Assembly: GCA_001796315.1 (NCBI GenBank)
Contig: MGME01000020.1
Span: 19,393 to 76,649, forward strand
From: Chlamydiae bacterium RIFCSPLOWO2_12_FULL_49_12
GTDB lineage: Bacteria; Chlamydiota; Chlamydiia; Chlamydiales; Rhabdochlamydiaceae
Direction of reading: 5' to 3'
DNA length: 57,257 nucleotides
This document shows positions 22,132 through 31,373 of this stretch, in pieces; position 1 is the first letter of the stretch; every line of letters starts with the position of its first letter. The notes under the pieces are model-generated. The model saw only the letters and a list, made by a program, of their open reading frames with translations. It searched no databases and was not told where the DNA came from. Made by a program: the position numbers and the translations under genes.

Positions 22132-23429
22132 GTTTTTGGCCAGTATTTATCAACTAAGGACTCTTTCATTCCCACTTCGTGAGGAGCAAAGCAGCGCGCA
22201 AGAAGCTTCCATCCAAGATCGAGAGCCTCTTCGAGGGGGAGATTGACCTCCAGATTCATCATCTTCTCTTCAAAGAGAGTGGAAAATTGCAAAAGCTTGG
22301 CATCCCAATTTGAGAGTTTAAACCCCATGCTCTCTCTCTCTTTGGCCTTTTTTGATTCTGCATAGAGGCGGATTTGGGTGTTGGCAATCTCATTGTGATC
22401 TTCTCGGGTGACCTTGCCGATGACCTGTTGTTTTAAGCGTGAAAGCGATCCAAAGGGATCGATCCTGCCTCCATGCAGATAGAATTGCCCCTCCGTGATG
22501 TAGCCGGTATTGTCGGGGATGGGATGGGTGACATCGCCGCCGGGCATGGTCGTCACCGAGATGATCGTAATCGAGCCGCTTCCATCGATGTCGACCGCTT
22601 TTTCATAGCGGGCCGCCAGATCGGAATAGAGCGAGCCGGGATAGCCTCGATTAGAAGGGACCTGATCCATCGTGATCATGATCTCCTTGATGCTGTCTGC
22701 AAAAGCAGACATATCGGTCAGTAAAACAAGAACGTCCTTGTCCTGGATGGCAAATTTCTCCGCACAAGCCAGGGCAAGATCGGGGACAAGAAGAGCCTCG
22801 ACAACAGGATCAGTCGCCTGATGAATGAACATGATCGTCTTACCCATAGAGCCGGACCGTTCCGCATTTTCAATGAAGGCCAGTGTGTCGTCAAAGCGCA
22901 GTCCCATCCCGCCAATAATCACGACATCGGCATCTGTTTGATTGGCAATGCGCATCAACAAAGAGTTGTAGGGCTCTCCTGCAACCGAAAAGATGGGAAT
23001 CTTTTGCGATTTGACAAGACAATTGAAGAGATCGATCATGGGGATATTGGTGCGCACAAGCTCTCTTGGAATAATGCGGCGCACGGGATTGAAGGAGGGC
23101 CCTCCAATCTCCACCTCATCGCCCACCAAGAGGGGGCCGTTGTCAATCGGCACGCCGGCACCGCTTAATCTTCTGCCAAACAGCGCGTCGGAGCAAATGG
23201 CGCGCATCTCCCTTCCTAAAAAGACGACATGGTCATGCGTGGAGATGCCTCGGGTATTTTCAAAGACCTGGAGAGTGACCCTCTCTCCTTCAATGCGAAG
23301 GACCGAGCCGTAAAGAGCCGGACCGCTTCGACGTTCAATGCGAGCCAGTTCACCCAAGCCCACGCCCCGCGCCCTAACCGTAAGCAGATTTCCGCGCATG
23401 TCGACAATTCTTTCGTACACTTTTTTCAT
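22128..23429 (-). CDS. atpB: V-type ATP synthase subunit B
   Basis: Non-catalytic nucleotide-binding subunit of the hexameric head, 433 residues. As expected for B subunits, the P-loop position lacks the GXXXXGKT consensus (here [15 protein letters not shown] near residue 147). Family segments such as [14 protein letters not shown] and [17 protein letters not shown] are clear. The gene overlaps atpA and atpD by 4 bases each. Confidence 0.95.
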   Translation of the reverse strand: MKKVYERIVDMRGNLLTVRARGVGLGELARIERRSGPALYGSVLRIEGERVTLQVFENTRGISTHDHVVFLGREMRAICSDALFGRRLSGAGVPIDNGPLLVGDEVEIGGPSFNPVRRIIPRELVRTNIPMIDLFNCLVKSQKIPIFSVAGEPYNSLLMRIANQTDADVVIIGGMGLRFDDTLAFIENAERSGSMGKTIMFIHQATDPVVEALLVPDLALACAEKFAIQDKDVLVLLTDMSAFADSIKEIMITMDQVPSNRGYPGSLYSDLAARYEKAVDIDGSGSITIISVTTMPGGDVTHPIPDNTGYITEGQFYLHGGRIDPFGSLSRLKQQVIGKVTREDHNEIANTQIRLYAESKKAKERESMGFKLSNWDAKLLQFSTLFEEKMMNLEVNLPLEEALDLGWKLLARCFAPHEVGMKESLVDKYWPKT

Positions 23430-25186
23430 CTTTTGGCCTCGCTGATCCTTTTTTCGATCGAGGAATAGGCTTTATGGTAACGCTCGGACTCAAAAGGCAT
23501 AAAATTTAAGTTTTTAAGCTCGTTTTGGAGTTCGATGAAATAGGAGCGGGCTCCGTCGTGGTCATCAAAAACAAAGGCCGTGTTGAAGATCCGGTGCATC
23601 AACTGAAAGAGAGGAATCTGCCGTTTTAAAGGACAGTAGGCGTCCTCTCGATCAAAGGCGTTTTGCTGCAGATAACAAAAATCATACAGTTCTGCCTTCA
23701 GATAGATGATTAAATCTTCAATGGATATCCCCTCTTCTCCGACCACCTCCATCCTCTTTCCGATCTCATCCCCTTCCCGTAAGATCTCATGGGCAAGCCG
23801 GACTGTCTCATTCCAGGAGGCCATCCTCTGCTCCATCTCCAAAGAGACGGTATCGATATACTTGCTCCAGGAGATGAGGGGATCGATTGCGGGATAGCGC
23901 CGCGCATCGGATCGCACTCGAGACAAGCCATGGAATGCGCCGACAACAGAAAGAGTCGCCTGGGTGACGGGCTCTTCGAAATTCCCCCCTGCGGGAGAGA
24001 CTGTCCCGCCAATGGTTAAAGCACCCTCCTTTCCCCCTTTTAAACTCACCACACCGCTTCTCTCATAAAAGGCGGCAATCCTGGACGCCAGGTAGGCGGG
24101 AAAGGCCTCGTCTCCGGGGATCTCTTCCAGTCTTCCGGACATCTCCCGCATGGCCTGCGCCCAGCGAGAAGTGGAGTCGGCAAGAAGGAGGACATCGAGC
24201 CCCATCTGCCTGTAATACTCACCGATCGTCGCACCCATATAGATCGAAGTCTCTCTTGAACTCACCGGCATGGAGGAAGTGTTGCAGACAATCACCGTCC
24301 TCTCCATCAGGGGATCGCTCGTATGCGGATCGGTGAGATGCGGAAAGGTTTTGAGCACCTCTACCACCTCCCCTGCCCGCTCCCCGCAGGCAACGACCAC
24401 TACGATATCGACATCGGAATATTTGGAGAGGTGGTGCTGCAAAACCGTCTTGCCGGCCCCAAAAGGTCCGGGAGCGCAAAAGGCGCCTCCCTTAATGAGG
24501 GGAAACTGGCTGTCGATGATGCGCAGGCCCGTGTCTAGCATCTTTGTCGACTTGATCTTCTCTCCGATGCAAAGTGGAATCTTGACCGGCCAGCGCTGCA
24601 GCATCCGGAATTCTCTCTCCGCCCCAAGCTCGTCCACCCCGCGAGCCACAACGGCCTCCACGGGATAAGAACCCGGCTTGATCACCCAAGTCAGAGTGAA
24701 TGCTCCAAAAGAGGAAAAAGGGACCATGATCTGGTGATGAAAGCGTCCCTCCATAGTATATCCCAGGCTATCTCCTCTCAAAACAACAGCTCCCACTTTA
24801 GCTTTGGGATGGTAATCCCACTTCTTCTCTCGATCCAAGGGAGGAATTGAGATCCCTCGTGTCAAAAAGAGGCCGGAGGCTGAAGCGACTTTCTCCAAAG
24901 GATTTTGCAATCCATCAATGACGGTCGCGAGCAATCCGGGGCCGAGCTCGGCCTCTAGAAGCTTTCCCTCAAACGAGACCTTTGTGCCCAGCTTTAAGCC
25001 GCGCGTATCTTCGTAAACCTGGATCTTTGCCACCTCTCCGACAATCTCAATGACCTCGCCTTTTAAAGGGATCTCTCCTAAATGGACCGTAGCCATCTCT
25101 CCTTGACGAATCGCTCCGTTGACTTTGACCTGGATCAAATTCCCAAAAGCCCAAATTAACTCCCCGCTCGCTCGATGATCTTCCAT
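23426..25186 (-). CDS. atpA: V-type ATP synthase catalytic subunit A
   Basis: Catalytic ATPase/synthase subunit, 586 residues. Walker A is [10 protein letters not shown] near residue 242, in the form typical of V/A-type A subunits. Walker B lies in [20 protein letters not shown] near residue 330, and the A-subunit-specific insertion precedes the P-loop. With B it forms the A3B3 head. It starts one base after the DUF2764 gene and overlaps atpB by 4 bases. Confidence 0.96.
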   Translation of the reverse strand: MEDHRASGELIWAFGNLIQVKVNGAIRQGEMATVHLGEIPLKGEVIEIVGEVAKIQVYEDTRGLKLGTKVSFEGKLLEAELGPGLLATVIDGLQNPLEKVASASGLFLTRGISIPPLDREKKWDYHPKAKVGAVVLRGDSLGYTMEGRFHHQIMVPFSSFGAFTLTWVIKPGSYPVEAVVARGVDELGAEREFRMLQRWPVKIPLCIGEKIKSTKMLDTGLRIIDSQFPLIKGGAFCAPGPFGAGKTVLQHHLSKYSDVDIVVVVACGERAGEVVEVLKTFPHLTDPHTSDPLMERTVIVCNTSSMPVSSRETSIYMGATIGEYYRQMGLDVLLLADSTSRWAQAMREMSGRLEEIPGDEAFPAYLASRIAAFYERSGVVSLKGGKEGALTIGGTVSPAGGNFEEPVTQATLSVVGAFHGLSRVRSDARRYPAIDPLISWSKYIDTVSLEMEQRMASWNETVRLAHEILREGDEIGKRMEVVGEEGISIEDLIIYLKAELYDFCYLQQNAFDREDAYCPLKRQIPLFQLMHRIFNTAFVFDDHDGARSYFIELQNELKNLNFMPFESERYHKAYSSIEKRISEAKR

Positions 25187-25187
25187 A

Positions 25188-25961
25188 TTATGCCCCAGCT
25201 ACCTTTCTCAAAATCTCCTCTCCTTTTTCTACACTCAACTTCGCTAAGTCCTCTGTAAGGAGGTGTTGGACGAAATAGGCCAAAACCCAGTCCAGAGAAA
25301 AAAGCGGCCCTTGGCAAAGCTGTTCCACTCGAGTAAAGCGCCACTTGGCAAGCCCTTCATAATGCTGCCAGGGATCCGATCCGCACGAGAGAAAATAGCC
25401 TTTTAGATCGCCATATTCCGTGGGCGGCTCATAGACGGAGCTCTCTCTTTGAGAGAGGATCTCTTGAATAAAGGGGTCGGAAGAGTCTTCAAATTTCAAC
25501 TCCTCTAAAAGATCCCTTTGAAGCTCCTTGGCCCTAAGCGCCGTTAACACGAGCCGCCACTCCCACTCAAAGCGAAAATATCTTTTCAAAAACCCTGTCT
25601 GTTGCAACCACTCGCCCTTCAAATAGGAAGAGAGAAGAAAGGAGAAGTTCTCTTCCCTTTCCGCAGCCGTCTCAAAGCGCTTCAAAAAGTCAAAGAGATA
25701 GCTTGGCAGATAACTCTCTAGCAGCAACGCCTCGTCCAGCTCTCTTTCCGTTAAATTTCCTCGGGGATCCAGGGGCTCTTTTAAATAGAGCGCGCGTACA
25801 TTGAGAAGGTCGATGCAACGCCGAATCGCCCGACTCTTCTGAAAATCAGCGGCCGTTAAATTGAGTCTGAAACGCGAGATAAGCTCCTCAAAAAGAAGAT
25901 CAGGCCACTCTCCCAACGTCAAAGGAGGGAGCGAAGGAGCTAAAAAGTAGTAATTTCTCAT
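25188..25961 (-). CDS. DUF2764-type protein of the V-ATPase operon (subunit C-like)
   Basis: A 257-residue soluble protein starting MRNYYFLAPSLPPL, characteristic of the family found between atpE and atpA in chlamydiae (CT309 position). It has been regarded as a possible stand-in for subunit C, which docks the rotor on the ring; that role is inference from position and size. It overlaps atpE by 4 bases, and one base separates it from atpA. Confidence 0.85.
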   Translation of the reverse strand: MRNYYFLAPSLPPLTLGEWPDLLFEELISRFRLNLTAADFQKSRAIRRCIDLLNVRALYLKEPLDPRGNLTERELDEALLLESYLPSYLFDFLKRFETAAEREENFSFLLSSYLKGEWLQQTGFLKRYFRFEWEWRLVLTALRAKELQRDLLEELKFEDSSDPFIQEILSQRESSVYEPPTEYGDLKGYFLSCGSDPWQHYEGLAKWRFTRVEQLCQGPLFSLDWVLAYFVQHLLTEDLAKLSVEKGEEILRKVAGA

Positions 25962-26572
25962 CCAAAAAACAGTTTACGAAAATCCTTGCGGATATAAGTG
26001 GCTACCAACTCTTTTAAAGTCTCGGCCGAGAGATCGATGGTCATCTTCTCATCCAGGAGTTTCACCTCAATCCCCCCTCCAAGGGAGGAGAGGAGCACCC
26101 CTTTTTCCTTAAGCCTTTCTAAAATCTGAGAGGAAAGAAGGGCGTTAACCCTATCAGCGGAGATTTGAGCAGGAATGGCGACACTGAGATTTACACTGGC
26201 CCCCTCTCTGTCGATCGCCCGCACCACTGCCGTGATTAATTCCGAGAGCACCTTGGGATCTTTCGTCTGCCTCTCGATCATCTCTTTCAGTGCCGGCTGA
26301 AAGAGACTCTCTTCAATCTTTTGTTTTAAAAATTCAATTGCCTGTCTGCTCGCTTGACTAAGAGAAGTTTCAAAAATCTCCTGTTCGCTCTGGATTTTGT
26401 GATGCGTCTCATTGAGCATCGCCTCGCTCTCGCTCTTGGCCTCGTCTCGGATCCTCCAAGCCTCTTTCTCGGCAGCTTCGATAATTTTTGCCGCTTCGGC
26501 CCTGGCCGGCTCTAGGGCCTCCTTGCGCAAAGCGTCACAAATTTTTTTAACCCGATCTTTTGCTGCTTCCAT
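25958..26572 (-). CDS. atpE: V-type ATP synthase subunit E
   Basis: Peripheral stalk subunit, 204 residues, with a long N-terminal charged coiled coil (about residues 1-95, rich in Ala/Glu/Lys) and a globular C-terminus including GGIEVKLLDEKMTIDLSAETL. First gene of the operon. The 150-base divergent region upstream (26573-26722) should carry the operon promoter, and has a weak ACGGT / ACCGT hairpin. Confidence 0.9.
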   Translation of the reverse strand: MEAAKDRVKKICDALRKEALEPARAEAAKIIEAAEKEAWRIRDEAKSESEAMLNETHHKIQSEQEIFETSLSQASRQAIEFLKQKIEESLFQPALKEMIERQTKDPKVLSELITAVVRAIDREGASVNLSVAIPAQISADRVNALLSSQILERLKEKGVLLSSLGGGIEVKLLDEKMTIDLSAETLKELVATYIRKDFRKLFFG

Positions 26573-26722
26573 TGCAACCTCGTCAAAACATGCGTCTCAA
26601 AGTCTATGCCTGACTACGGTATTTTGCAATGATGAAAAACCGTGTTATCGAGAAAAAAATTGAACCCATTGCCCAAAACTCTCTTTTTGTGTCATAAAAG
26701 AACCAAAATCGCGTGAGTGGTG

Positions 26723-26992
26723 ATGAAGCGTTTTCTCATCTCTATCCTCTCCGTTCTTCTATGCGTGACAAGCGCTCCCTCTTATGGAAGGGAATCGCTT
26801 GATGAGCACGCAGAAAATACGGATCATCTCTACCGCATGGGAGTGGGAGCGAAAGACGGCGCCTTTACTGCAACGAGCACCTCCATGTTGGGATGGGGAA
26901 TTGCCCTCTTTGTTGCAATTGCCTTGCTGGCAACGACCATCCATCACAGCGGAGGAAAGAAAAAAGCCTCTTTAGTCCCCTCTTCTACCTGA
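26723..26992 (+). CDS. Small exported membrane protein, unknown
   Basis: An 89-residue protein with an N-terminal signal or anchor (MKRFLISILSVLLCVTSAPSYG) and a second hydrophobic segment (MLGWGIALFVAIALLATTI) followed by a His/Gly/Lys tail (HHSGGKKKAS). I prefer the ATG at 26723 to a GTG six bases upstream because MKRFL is a normal signal n-region. The stop overlaps the start of the next gene (TGATG). It resembles in plan the third gene of this cluster: signal, short periplasmic stretch, one helix, His/Gly/Lys tail. Confidence 0.65.
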   Translation: MKRFLISILSVLLCVTSAPSYGRESLDEHAENTDHLYRMGVGAKDGAFTATSTSMLGWGIALFVAIALLATTIHHSGGKKKASLVPSST

Positions 26993-27675
26993 TGCAGCGC
27001 TTTCTTGTTCTTTTGCTCTCTTTTCCCCACCTTCTTTTTTCTGTTCCGCAAGCCTATTTCCACCCTCCCGAAGGATGGCAGATTGCCGATCCTAAAACCT
27101 ACGCCCCAAGCGTCCGCATCGCTTTTCTTCTTCCTAGAAAGGGAGGGTTCACTCCCTCTTTGAACTTGGCAGAGGAAGAAGGAGTAATGGATCTGGATGA
27201 CTATGCCGAGGCGGTACGAAAGATCCACTTAAGCGATCCTAAGAATCGCTGGCGTAAACTCGGATCTTTACAGACCCGGTCAGGCAAGGCCCTTTTAACG
27301 GAGATAGAGACACAGAGCAACACACGGCCCATTCGTCTCCTTCAGCTCCTTTTTCTTCATGAACAGAGCGCCTATATTCTCACTGCCGCAGCGCCTAGGG
27401 AAGAGATGGGTTCTTTAGGAAAAACCTTTCTCAATGCCTTTAAATCCTTTACAATAACGGAAAATCTCTTAGAATCTATTCCTGAAAAAGAGAGAAGAGA
27501 GGCTCTTTACCAAACTCTTTTGGAATTTAAAGAAAAGAGCAAAGAGTCTCGCTTTCAAGAAGAGGTATGGAACCCCTTCCAAAAGCGTTTTTTAAGCGAA
27601 TTTAACGATATGGGCGCCTACTGGCAACTTCTCTTGCTCCAATATTTTCAAGAGGAACTCAAAACAAAAGTATGA
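26992..27675 (+). CDS. Exported protein, PsbP/DcrB-like by appearance
   Basis: A 227-residue protein. An N-terminal signal peptide (MQRFLVLLLSFPHLLFSVPQ) is followed by YFHPPEGWQIADPKTYAPSVRIAFLLP and a middle region with alternating strands. This opening is typical of small exported PsbP/DcrB-like folds (the mature start PPEGW). The last 60 residues are charged and helical. Function unknown. The start ATG overlaps the preceding stop and its stop overlaps the next start (27672), so the three genes are translationally coupled. Position near the rpo and atp blocks is loosely that of CT311, but I cannot confirm orthology. Confidence 0.7.
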   Translation: MQRFLVLLLSFPHLLFSVPQAYFHPPEGWQIADPKTYAPSVRIAFLLPRKGGFTPSLNLAEEEGVMDLDDYAEAVRKIHLSDPKNRWRKLGSLQTRSGKALLTEIETQSNTRPIRLLQLLFLHEQSAYILTAAAPREEMGSLGKTFLNAFKSFTITENLLESIPEKERREALYQTLLEFKEKSKESRFQEEVWNPFQKRFLSEFNDMGAYWQLLLLQYFQEELKTKV

Positions 27676-27950
27676 GCAAAAAACTCCTGATCGCACTCCT
27701 GGCCATCCAACTTCCTTTTATTCCCGCTCTTCGCACAGAGGAAGCCTCGGCTCCGCAGCCTACACCGGAAGAGGCTGCCTCTTCCCCCTCTCCCGCTCCC
27801 CGGGAGGTCGGCAAAGCGGCAGAAGAGGGCGCAGAGACGTCCAGGCAGAGCAACTTGGGAACCATTACCATTGCTTTTTTAGCTGTAGCCACTGCCGCGA
27901 CAGCCATTATTTTAGTCTCGCGGCATCAGGGAAAACACCACGGCGGATAA
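27672..27950 (+). CDS. Small Pro/Ala-rich exported membrane protein, unknown
   Basis: A 92-residue protein: signal-like N-terminus (MSKKLLIALLAIQLPFIPAL), a Pro/Ala/Glu-rich stretch (about 25-60), one transmembrane helix (ITIAFLAVATAATAIILV) and a His/Gly/Lys tail (SRHQGKHHGG). It overlaps the preceding gene by four bases. Its plan matches the 26.7 kb protein, suggesting a pair of small membrane partners for the exported protein encoded between them. Confidence 0.65.
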   Translation: MSKKLLIALLAIQLPFIPALRTEEASAPQPTPEEAASSPSPAPREVGKAAEEGAETSRQSNLGTITIAFLAVATAATAIILVSRHQGKHHGG

Positions 27951-27996
27951 CTCTCCTTACGAAACATCCCATGTTTTTAGAAAAGACGGAGCAGTG

Positions 27997-29337
27997 TCAT
28001 GTTCTCTTTATGATATCCAGGATGCAGAGAGCTACCCCAATTCTAAACCAAAGAGATGCAAAGGTTCCTGTTACATCTAGAGCCGTATAGAAGTTCTCTA
28101 CCCACCTCTCATTTCTCAGAATGCGCTCCTCGTTTTTAGCATTTTGTTTTTTTTCATATTCATACATCTGGCTAAATAACAACTCTATTGCATAAGGATG
28201 CAAATCTTTGACGAGCTTATCAAAGACAGTGTTAAAATCTCTTAAATAATAATCGCCTCTCGGATTATCAAATGTTCCCAACAACTTCTCAATGCACTCT
28301 TTACCCTCATGAGTCAATGGAGGGAATTCCATTTTGGAATATTTGAATATTTTAGAATCTTCTACATCATCTATCGGCCGCTTCTCTTTTCCTTTTTGCT
28401 GTTCTGGATTCAATTCCAAGCCGGTTATTTCGTTCCTTGGTTTCTTCACATATCCTATCATCTTCTTAAGAGACGCACTATTCCAAATTCGATTTTTATC
28501 ATCTATACTATACTTAGGATCATTACATCTATCATTTAATCGCTCATTGATAAATAGATAAATCCCCCATGCCGAATAATAAGAGCTATGAGAGGGAACG
28601 ATGGCCGAAACATCAATTTGCTGCACATTAGACGGCATCTCGAGATCAGTGCCTTGGGCTCCCTTACACTTGTGAAACTCCACCACCCAAAATAACCAAT
28701 TTAAAACCCAATCCCTTTTTGAATAAAAGATGGAGATATTTCGAATGCGAGCAGCTGCAAAGACAAAACTGTACGGAGTAAAAGAGAGATCGTCATCTCT
28801 TATTGCGGGGCCAAAGGCAAAAAAATGATCAACTTGAATCACGGCTTCGGAAATCATAAGCGCATTTAAGACCAGCCGGTTTCCCATGCTATGGGCTATG
28901 ACATCTAAATGCTGGGCGCGGCATTTCACTTCTCGCAAAAGGGTTAGTAAGCGCCCATGGAGCTCATTCATCACTCTATCTCGAGCATCGCCATAACCGG
29001 TGATGGCCCGTCTCGTCCCCGGCCAAAGATAGCCGATAATCGCATCATACTTTCGAAGCTTTTTAAGCTGAACTCTAACGACATGATACGTTTTTAAGAT
29101 GTCATTAAAATTAGAATTAAATCCATGAACGAGGACGACTACTTTTTTTTGATTGAGATTCAATGTCTCTAAAATTCTTGAAACACAAGCACACTTTTCC
29201 TTGCTCTGCATGAGAAGTCCTTTCTCCTCGCTTAACGCCTTCCAAACACCGCTTTCTTCAATTTTTTCACAATCCCATAAATTCTCTCTGTCACTGATAA
29301 TAACCATCTGTTTGCTAGATAAAGAAGGAACTGACAT
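27997..29337 (-). CDS. Alpha/beta hydrolase (DUF900-like) with helical C-terminal extension
   Basis: A 446-residue protein. The N-terminal half has an alpha/beta-hydrolase core: KVVVLVHGFNSNF near residue 68 (oxyanion region) and the nucleophile elbow IAHSMGNRL with Ser near residue 148. The intervening YLWPGTRRAITGY pattern resembles DUF900-type esterases. The C-terminal half is polar and helical and ends in a hydrophobic segment (FASLWFRIGVALCILDII), possibly a membrane anchor. There is no signal peptide. The gene looks more AT-rich than its neighbours, consistent with acquisition. Substrate unknown. Confidence 0.75.
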   Translation of the reverse strand: MSVPSLSSKQMVIISDRENLWDCEKIEESGVWKALSEEKGLLMQSKEKCACVSRILETLNLNQKKVVVLVHGFNSNFNDILKTYHVVRVQLKKLRKYDAIIGYLWPGTRRAITGYGDARDRVMNELHGRLLTLLREVKCRAQHLDVIAHSMGNRLVLNALMISEAVIQVDHFFAFGPAIRDDDLSFTPYSFVFAAARIRNISIFYSKRDWVLNWLFWVVEFHKCKGAQGTDLEMPSNVQQIDVSAIVPSHSSYYSAWGIYLFINERLNDRCNDPKYSIDDKNRIWNSASLKKMIGYVKKPRNEITGLELNPEQQKGKEKRPIDDVEDSKIFKYSKMEFPPLTHEGKECIEKLLGTFDNPRGDYYLRDFNTVFDKLVKDLHPYAIELLFSQMYEYEKKQNAKNEERILRNERWVENFYTALDVTGTFASLWFRIGVALCILDIIKRT

Positions 29338-29354
29338 AAAACTCCTAATTGGGA

Positions 29355-29420
29355 AACCCGGCCCTTAAGGGGCGGGTGTTTTCAAAAGACAGGTTGGGCC
29401 GAGGTCGAAACTCGGCTCAA
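29355..29420. other. Two small hairpins in an intergenic leader
   Basis: Between the hydrolase start and the ABC permease end lie ACCCGGCCC-ttaa-GGGGCGGGT (one mismatch) and GCCGAG-gtcgaaa-CTCGGC, before the terminator at 29425-29453. They may be leader structures for the minus-strand hydrolase mRNA or remains of a repeat. No coding potential seen. Confidence 0.4.
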
Positions 29421-29424
29421 AACC

Positions 29425-29453
29425 GTAAAAATTCTCGGGCATTAAGGCCCGAG
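29425..29453 (-). terminator. Rho-independent terminator of the ABC exporter operon
   Basis: On the minus strand CTCGGGC-cttaat-GCCCGAG (29453-29434) is followed by AATTTTTAC. It begins 4 bases after the stop of the ABC-2 permease gene, as expected for an intrinsic terminator. Confidence 0.7.
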
Positions 29454-29457
29454 TTCA

Positions 29458-30240
29458 TCATTCTAGCCTCCCCAATCCCTTCTTTCGGCTCTTTTCCAGC
29501 ATCAAGACAAAAAAACTCATTGAAAGAACGAGATAGAGGAGATTTAAAAGATAACTCGTGGCCAGGTTCCTCCCGCCCAAAGTGTGCTGATAGAGAACTT
29601 CGCGCAATCCTTCGAAAATGTAAGACATTGGAAGCGCTTTAGCAATCGCTTGCCCCCAGCCGGGAAGAGCGGAGACAGGATAGAAAATCGCACTGAAAGG
29701 GGAAAAGAGATAAGCCACCACCCAGGCGAGCATTTGGACCCTCTGTCCAAAGTAGATCACGATTCCTCCTGAAAGAAAACCCAAAAACCAGCCGGAAAGT
29801 GCTAACGATCCCAGATAAGGGAGAAAGACAAAGCCCATGTTAAAAATGTTAAGCGAATAGAGAAAAAAGACAATAAAAGCTCCAAAGAGAAAACTGACGA
29901 CGATTTTACAAAGACTCAGCAGCATGACGCCTCCCATCCACTCCGCCGGCTTAAGAGGTGTAGCAAAAAAATTGAGAAGATTGCGATCCCAAAATTCCCG
30001 CAAAATGTTTACAGAGATTTCATATGTGGCGCGCCAGACGATTTGCCAGAAAATTAAGGCAGTCAGGATAACAAGAGCCACGCCGGGAAGATGGCTATCT
30101 TGATGCTGGATCCATAAACTGGTCATTCCCCAGATAAAAATATCGATGGCGGGCCAATAGAAGAGATCGCTGAGCTGATCCCCCTTCGTCGCATAGTAAA
30201 AGTAGCGCAAAAAAACCGCCCAGAGGCGTCTGAAGCTCAT
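29458..30240 (-). CDS. ABC-2 type transporter permease
   Basis: A 260-residue inner-membrane protein with six hydrophobic segments and ABC-2 features (GMTSLWIQ early; SPFSAIFYPVSALPGWGQAIAKALPMSYIFEGLRE near residues 185-220). It pairs with the ATPase encoded immediately upstream; the two genes overlap by 4 bases. Probably an exporter of a polysaccharide, lipid, peptide or drug; the substrate cannot be told. The intrinsic terminator right after the stop makes this a two-gene operon. Confidence 0.88.
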   Translation of the reverse strand: MSFRRLWAVFLRYFYYATKGDQLSDLFYWPAIDIFIWGMTSLWIQHQDSHLPGVALVILTALIFWQIVWRATYEISVNILREFWDRNLLNFFATPLKPAEWMGGVMLLSLCKIVVSFLFGAFIVFFLYSLNIFNMGFVFLPYLGSLALSGWFLGFLSGGIVIYFGQRVQMLAWVVAYLFSPFSAIFYPVSALPGWGQAIAKALPMSYIFEGLREVLYQHTLGGRNLATSYLLNLLYLVLSMSFFVLMLEKSRKKGLGRLE

Positions 30241-31169
30241 CGAAAATTCCTTGCCATGGTTAAAAAATAATCCTCTAACGTGGGTTCGATGATTTCAATG
30301 CCCGAATACTCAATTCCTTCCCGGGCAAGCGCCATGAGAAAGTGTGCAATCTTCTTTTCATCAAGCCTCAGCTCGAGGGTATGATGATCGATTTCATAAG
30401 AGAGATTCATCTTTTCTGCGACTTTCACAGTCTGAGCCATCTTATCCGCCACCACCAGCCTCAGTTTCGAGGAGGCAACACTGCGGGCCAGTCTCTCCGG
30501 GCGATCATCTGCCAAGATCTTTCCTTTTTGCACAAAGAGGGTTCTATCGCATACTTCGGCCACCTCTGTCATGTTATGCGAAGTAAAGAGGATCGAGACC
30601 CCATACGTCTTTCGCTCCTCAAGAATAAAGGCGCGAATCTCCTGCGCCATCTCCGGATCCAAAGAGGCCGTCGGCTCGTCAAGCAGGACAACTTTGGGAC
30701 GGACCATGAAGGCTTTGACCAAAACGAGACGGGTGATCTGACCGGCGGACAGCGTGGAGACCTCCTCCTCTTTCTTCTTTATAAGACCAAACCGCTCCAG
30801 GAGCTCATCAATCCGCAGTCTCAAAGGGGCAAGCGGAATCCCGTAGAGGCGCCCGTAAATCTCCAGATTTTGGGAAATGGTGAGCCTCCAGGGAAGACTC
30901 ACGTAGGTGCTGGCAAAGACCACCTCCTTTAAAACCTCCGAGCGATGTTTAAAGAGCTCTTTGCCAAAGTAAAGAATCCTTCCCGAGGTGGGTTTTAAGA
31001 TGCCGAGCAGCATTTGAATGGTCGTCGTCTTGCCCGCTCCGTTTGGGCCAAGAAGCCCCAAGATCTCCCCTTTTTTCAGATGAAATGAGATGTCATCGAC
31101 TGCAGCATATTCTCTTTTTTTGCCGGGATAGATCTTGCGTAAATTTTCAACACAAAGAACAGTAGACAT
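30237..31169 (-). CDS. ABC transporter ATPase (exporter type)
   Basis: A 310-residue ATPase with Walker A GPNGAGKTT near residue 41, signature LSAGQITRL near 141 (LSAGQ rather than LSGGQ, a tolerated variant), Walker B VVLLDEPTASLDP near 160, and an H-loop SHNM. The C-terminal region resembles DrrA/NatA-like exporters. It forms the transporter with the overlapping permease gene. The outer arm of repeat R2b ends two bases before the start codon, so the ribosome binding region (weak GAG) and any promoter lie in or beyond the repeat. Confidence 0.9.
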   Translation of the reverse strand: MSTVLCVENLRKIYPGKKREYAAVDDISFHLKKGEILGLLGPNGAGKTTTIQMLLGILKPTSGRILYFGKELFKHRSEVLKEVVFASTYVSLPWRLTISQNLEIYGRLYGIPLAPLRLRIDELLERFGLIKKKEEEVSTLSAGQITRLVLVKAFMVRPKVVLLDEPTASLDPEMAQEIRAFILEERKTYGVSILFTSHNMTEVAEVCDRTLFVQKGKILADDRPERLARSVASSKLRLVVADKMAQTVKVAEKMNLSYEIDHHTLELRLDEKKIAHFLMALAREGIEYSGIEIIEPTLEDYFLTMARNFR

Positions 31170-31171
31170 AA

Positions 31172-31336
31172 ACTCGACTTTGCAACTTTTTGAACCCGCC
31201 TGCCTCGTCTATTTGCTCTCGGACGTTCGACCTATGGTCGAACTGGGAGATTCTTTAACCCTTCCTTCGAAATTAATTGCAACCTGGGAGCCGCCTCCTC
31301 GAAATCCGGCTGTCAAAAACCGTACAAAGTCGAGCT
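31172..31336. repeat. R2b: rearranged copy of the R2 fold-back element
   Basis: The first 83 bases match the left half of R2a (14411-14493) with two differences. The remainder is unrelated until a short end (AAAGTCGAGCT) that again complements the left arm. The central hairpin and inner right arm are lost or replaced, including AATTAATTGCAACCTGGGAG. It lies between rpoC and the ABC ATPase gene. Confidence 0.85.
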
Positions 31337-31373
31337 ATCGGCCCTGTTCTGCTGCTAAAGAAAGAGTCTCTTT

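Noticed and set aside
30342-30932. 196-codon plus-strand ORF inside the ABC ATPase gene
   Set aside because: Antisense to well-conserved Walker and signature motifs; composition typical of a shadow.
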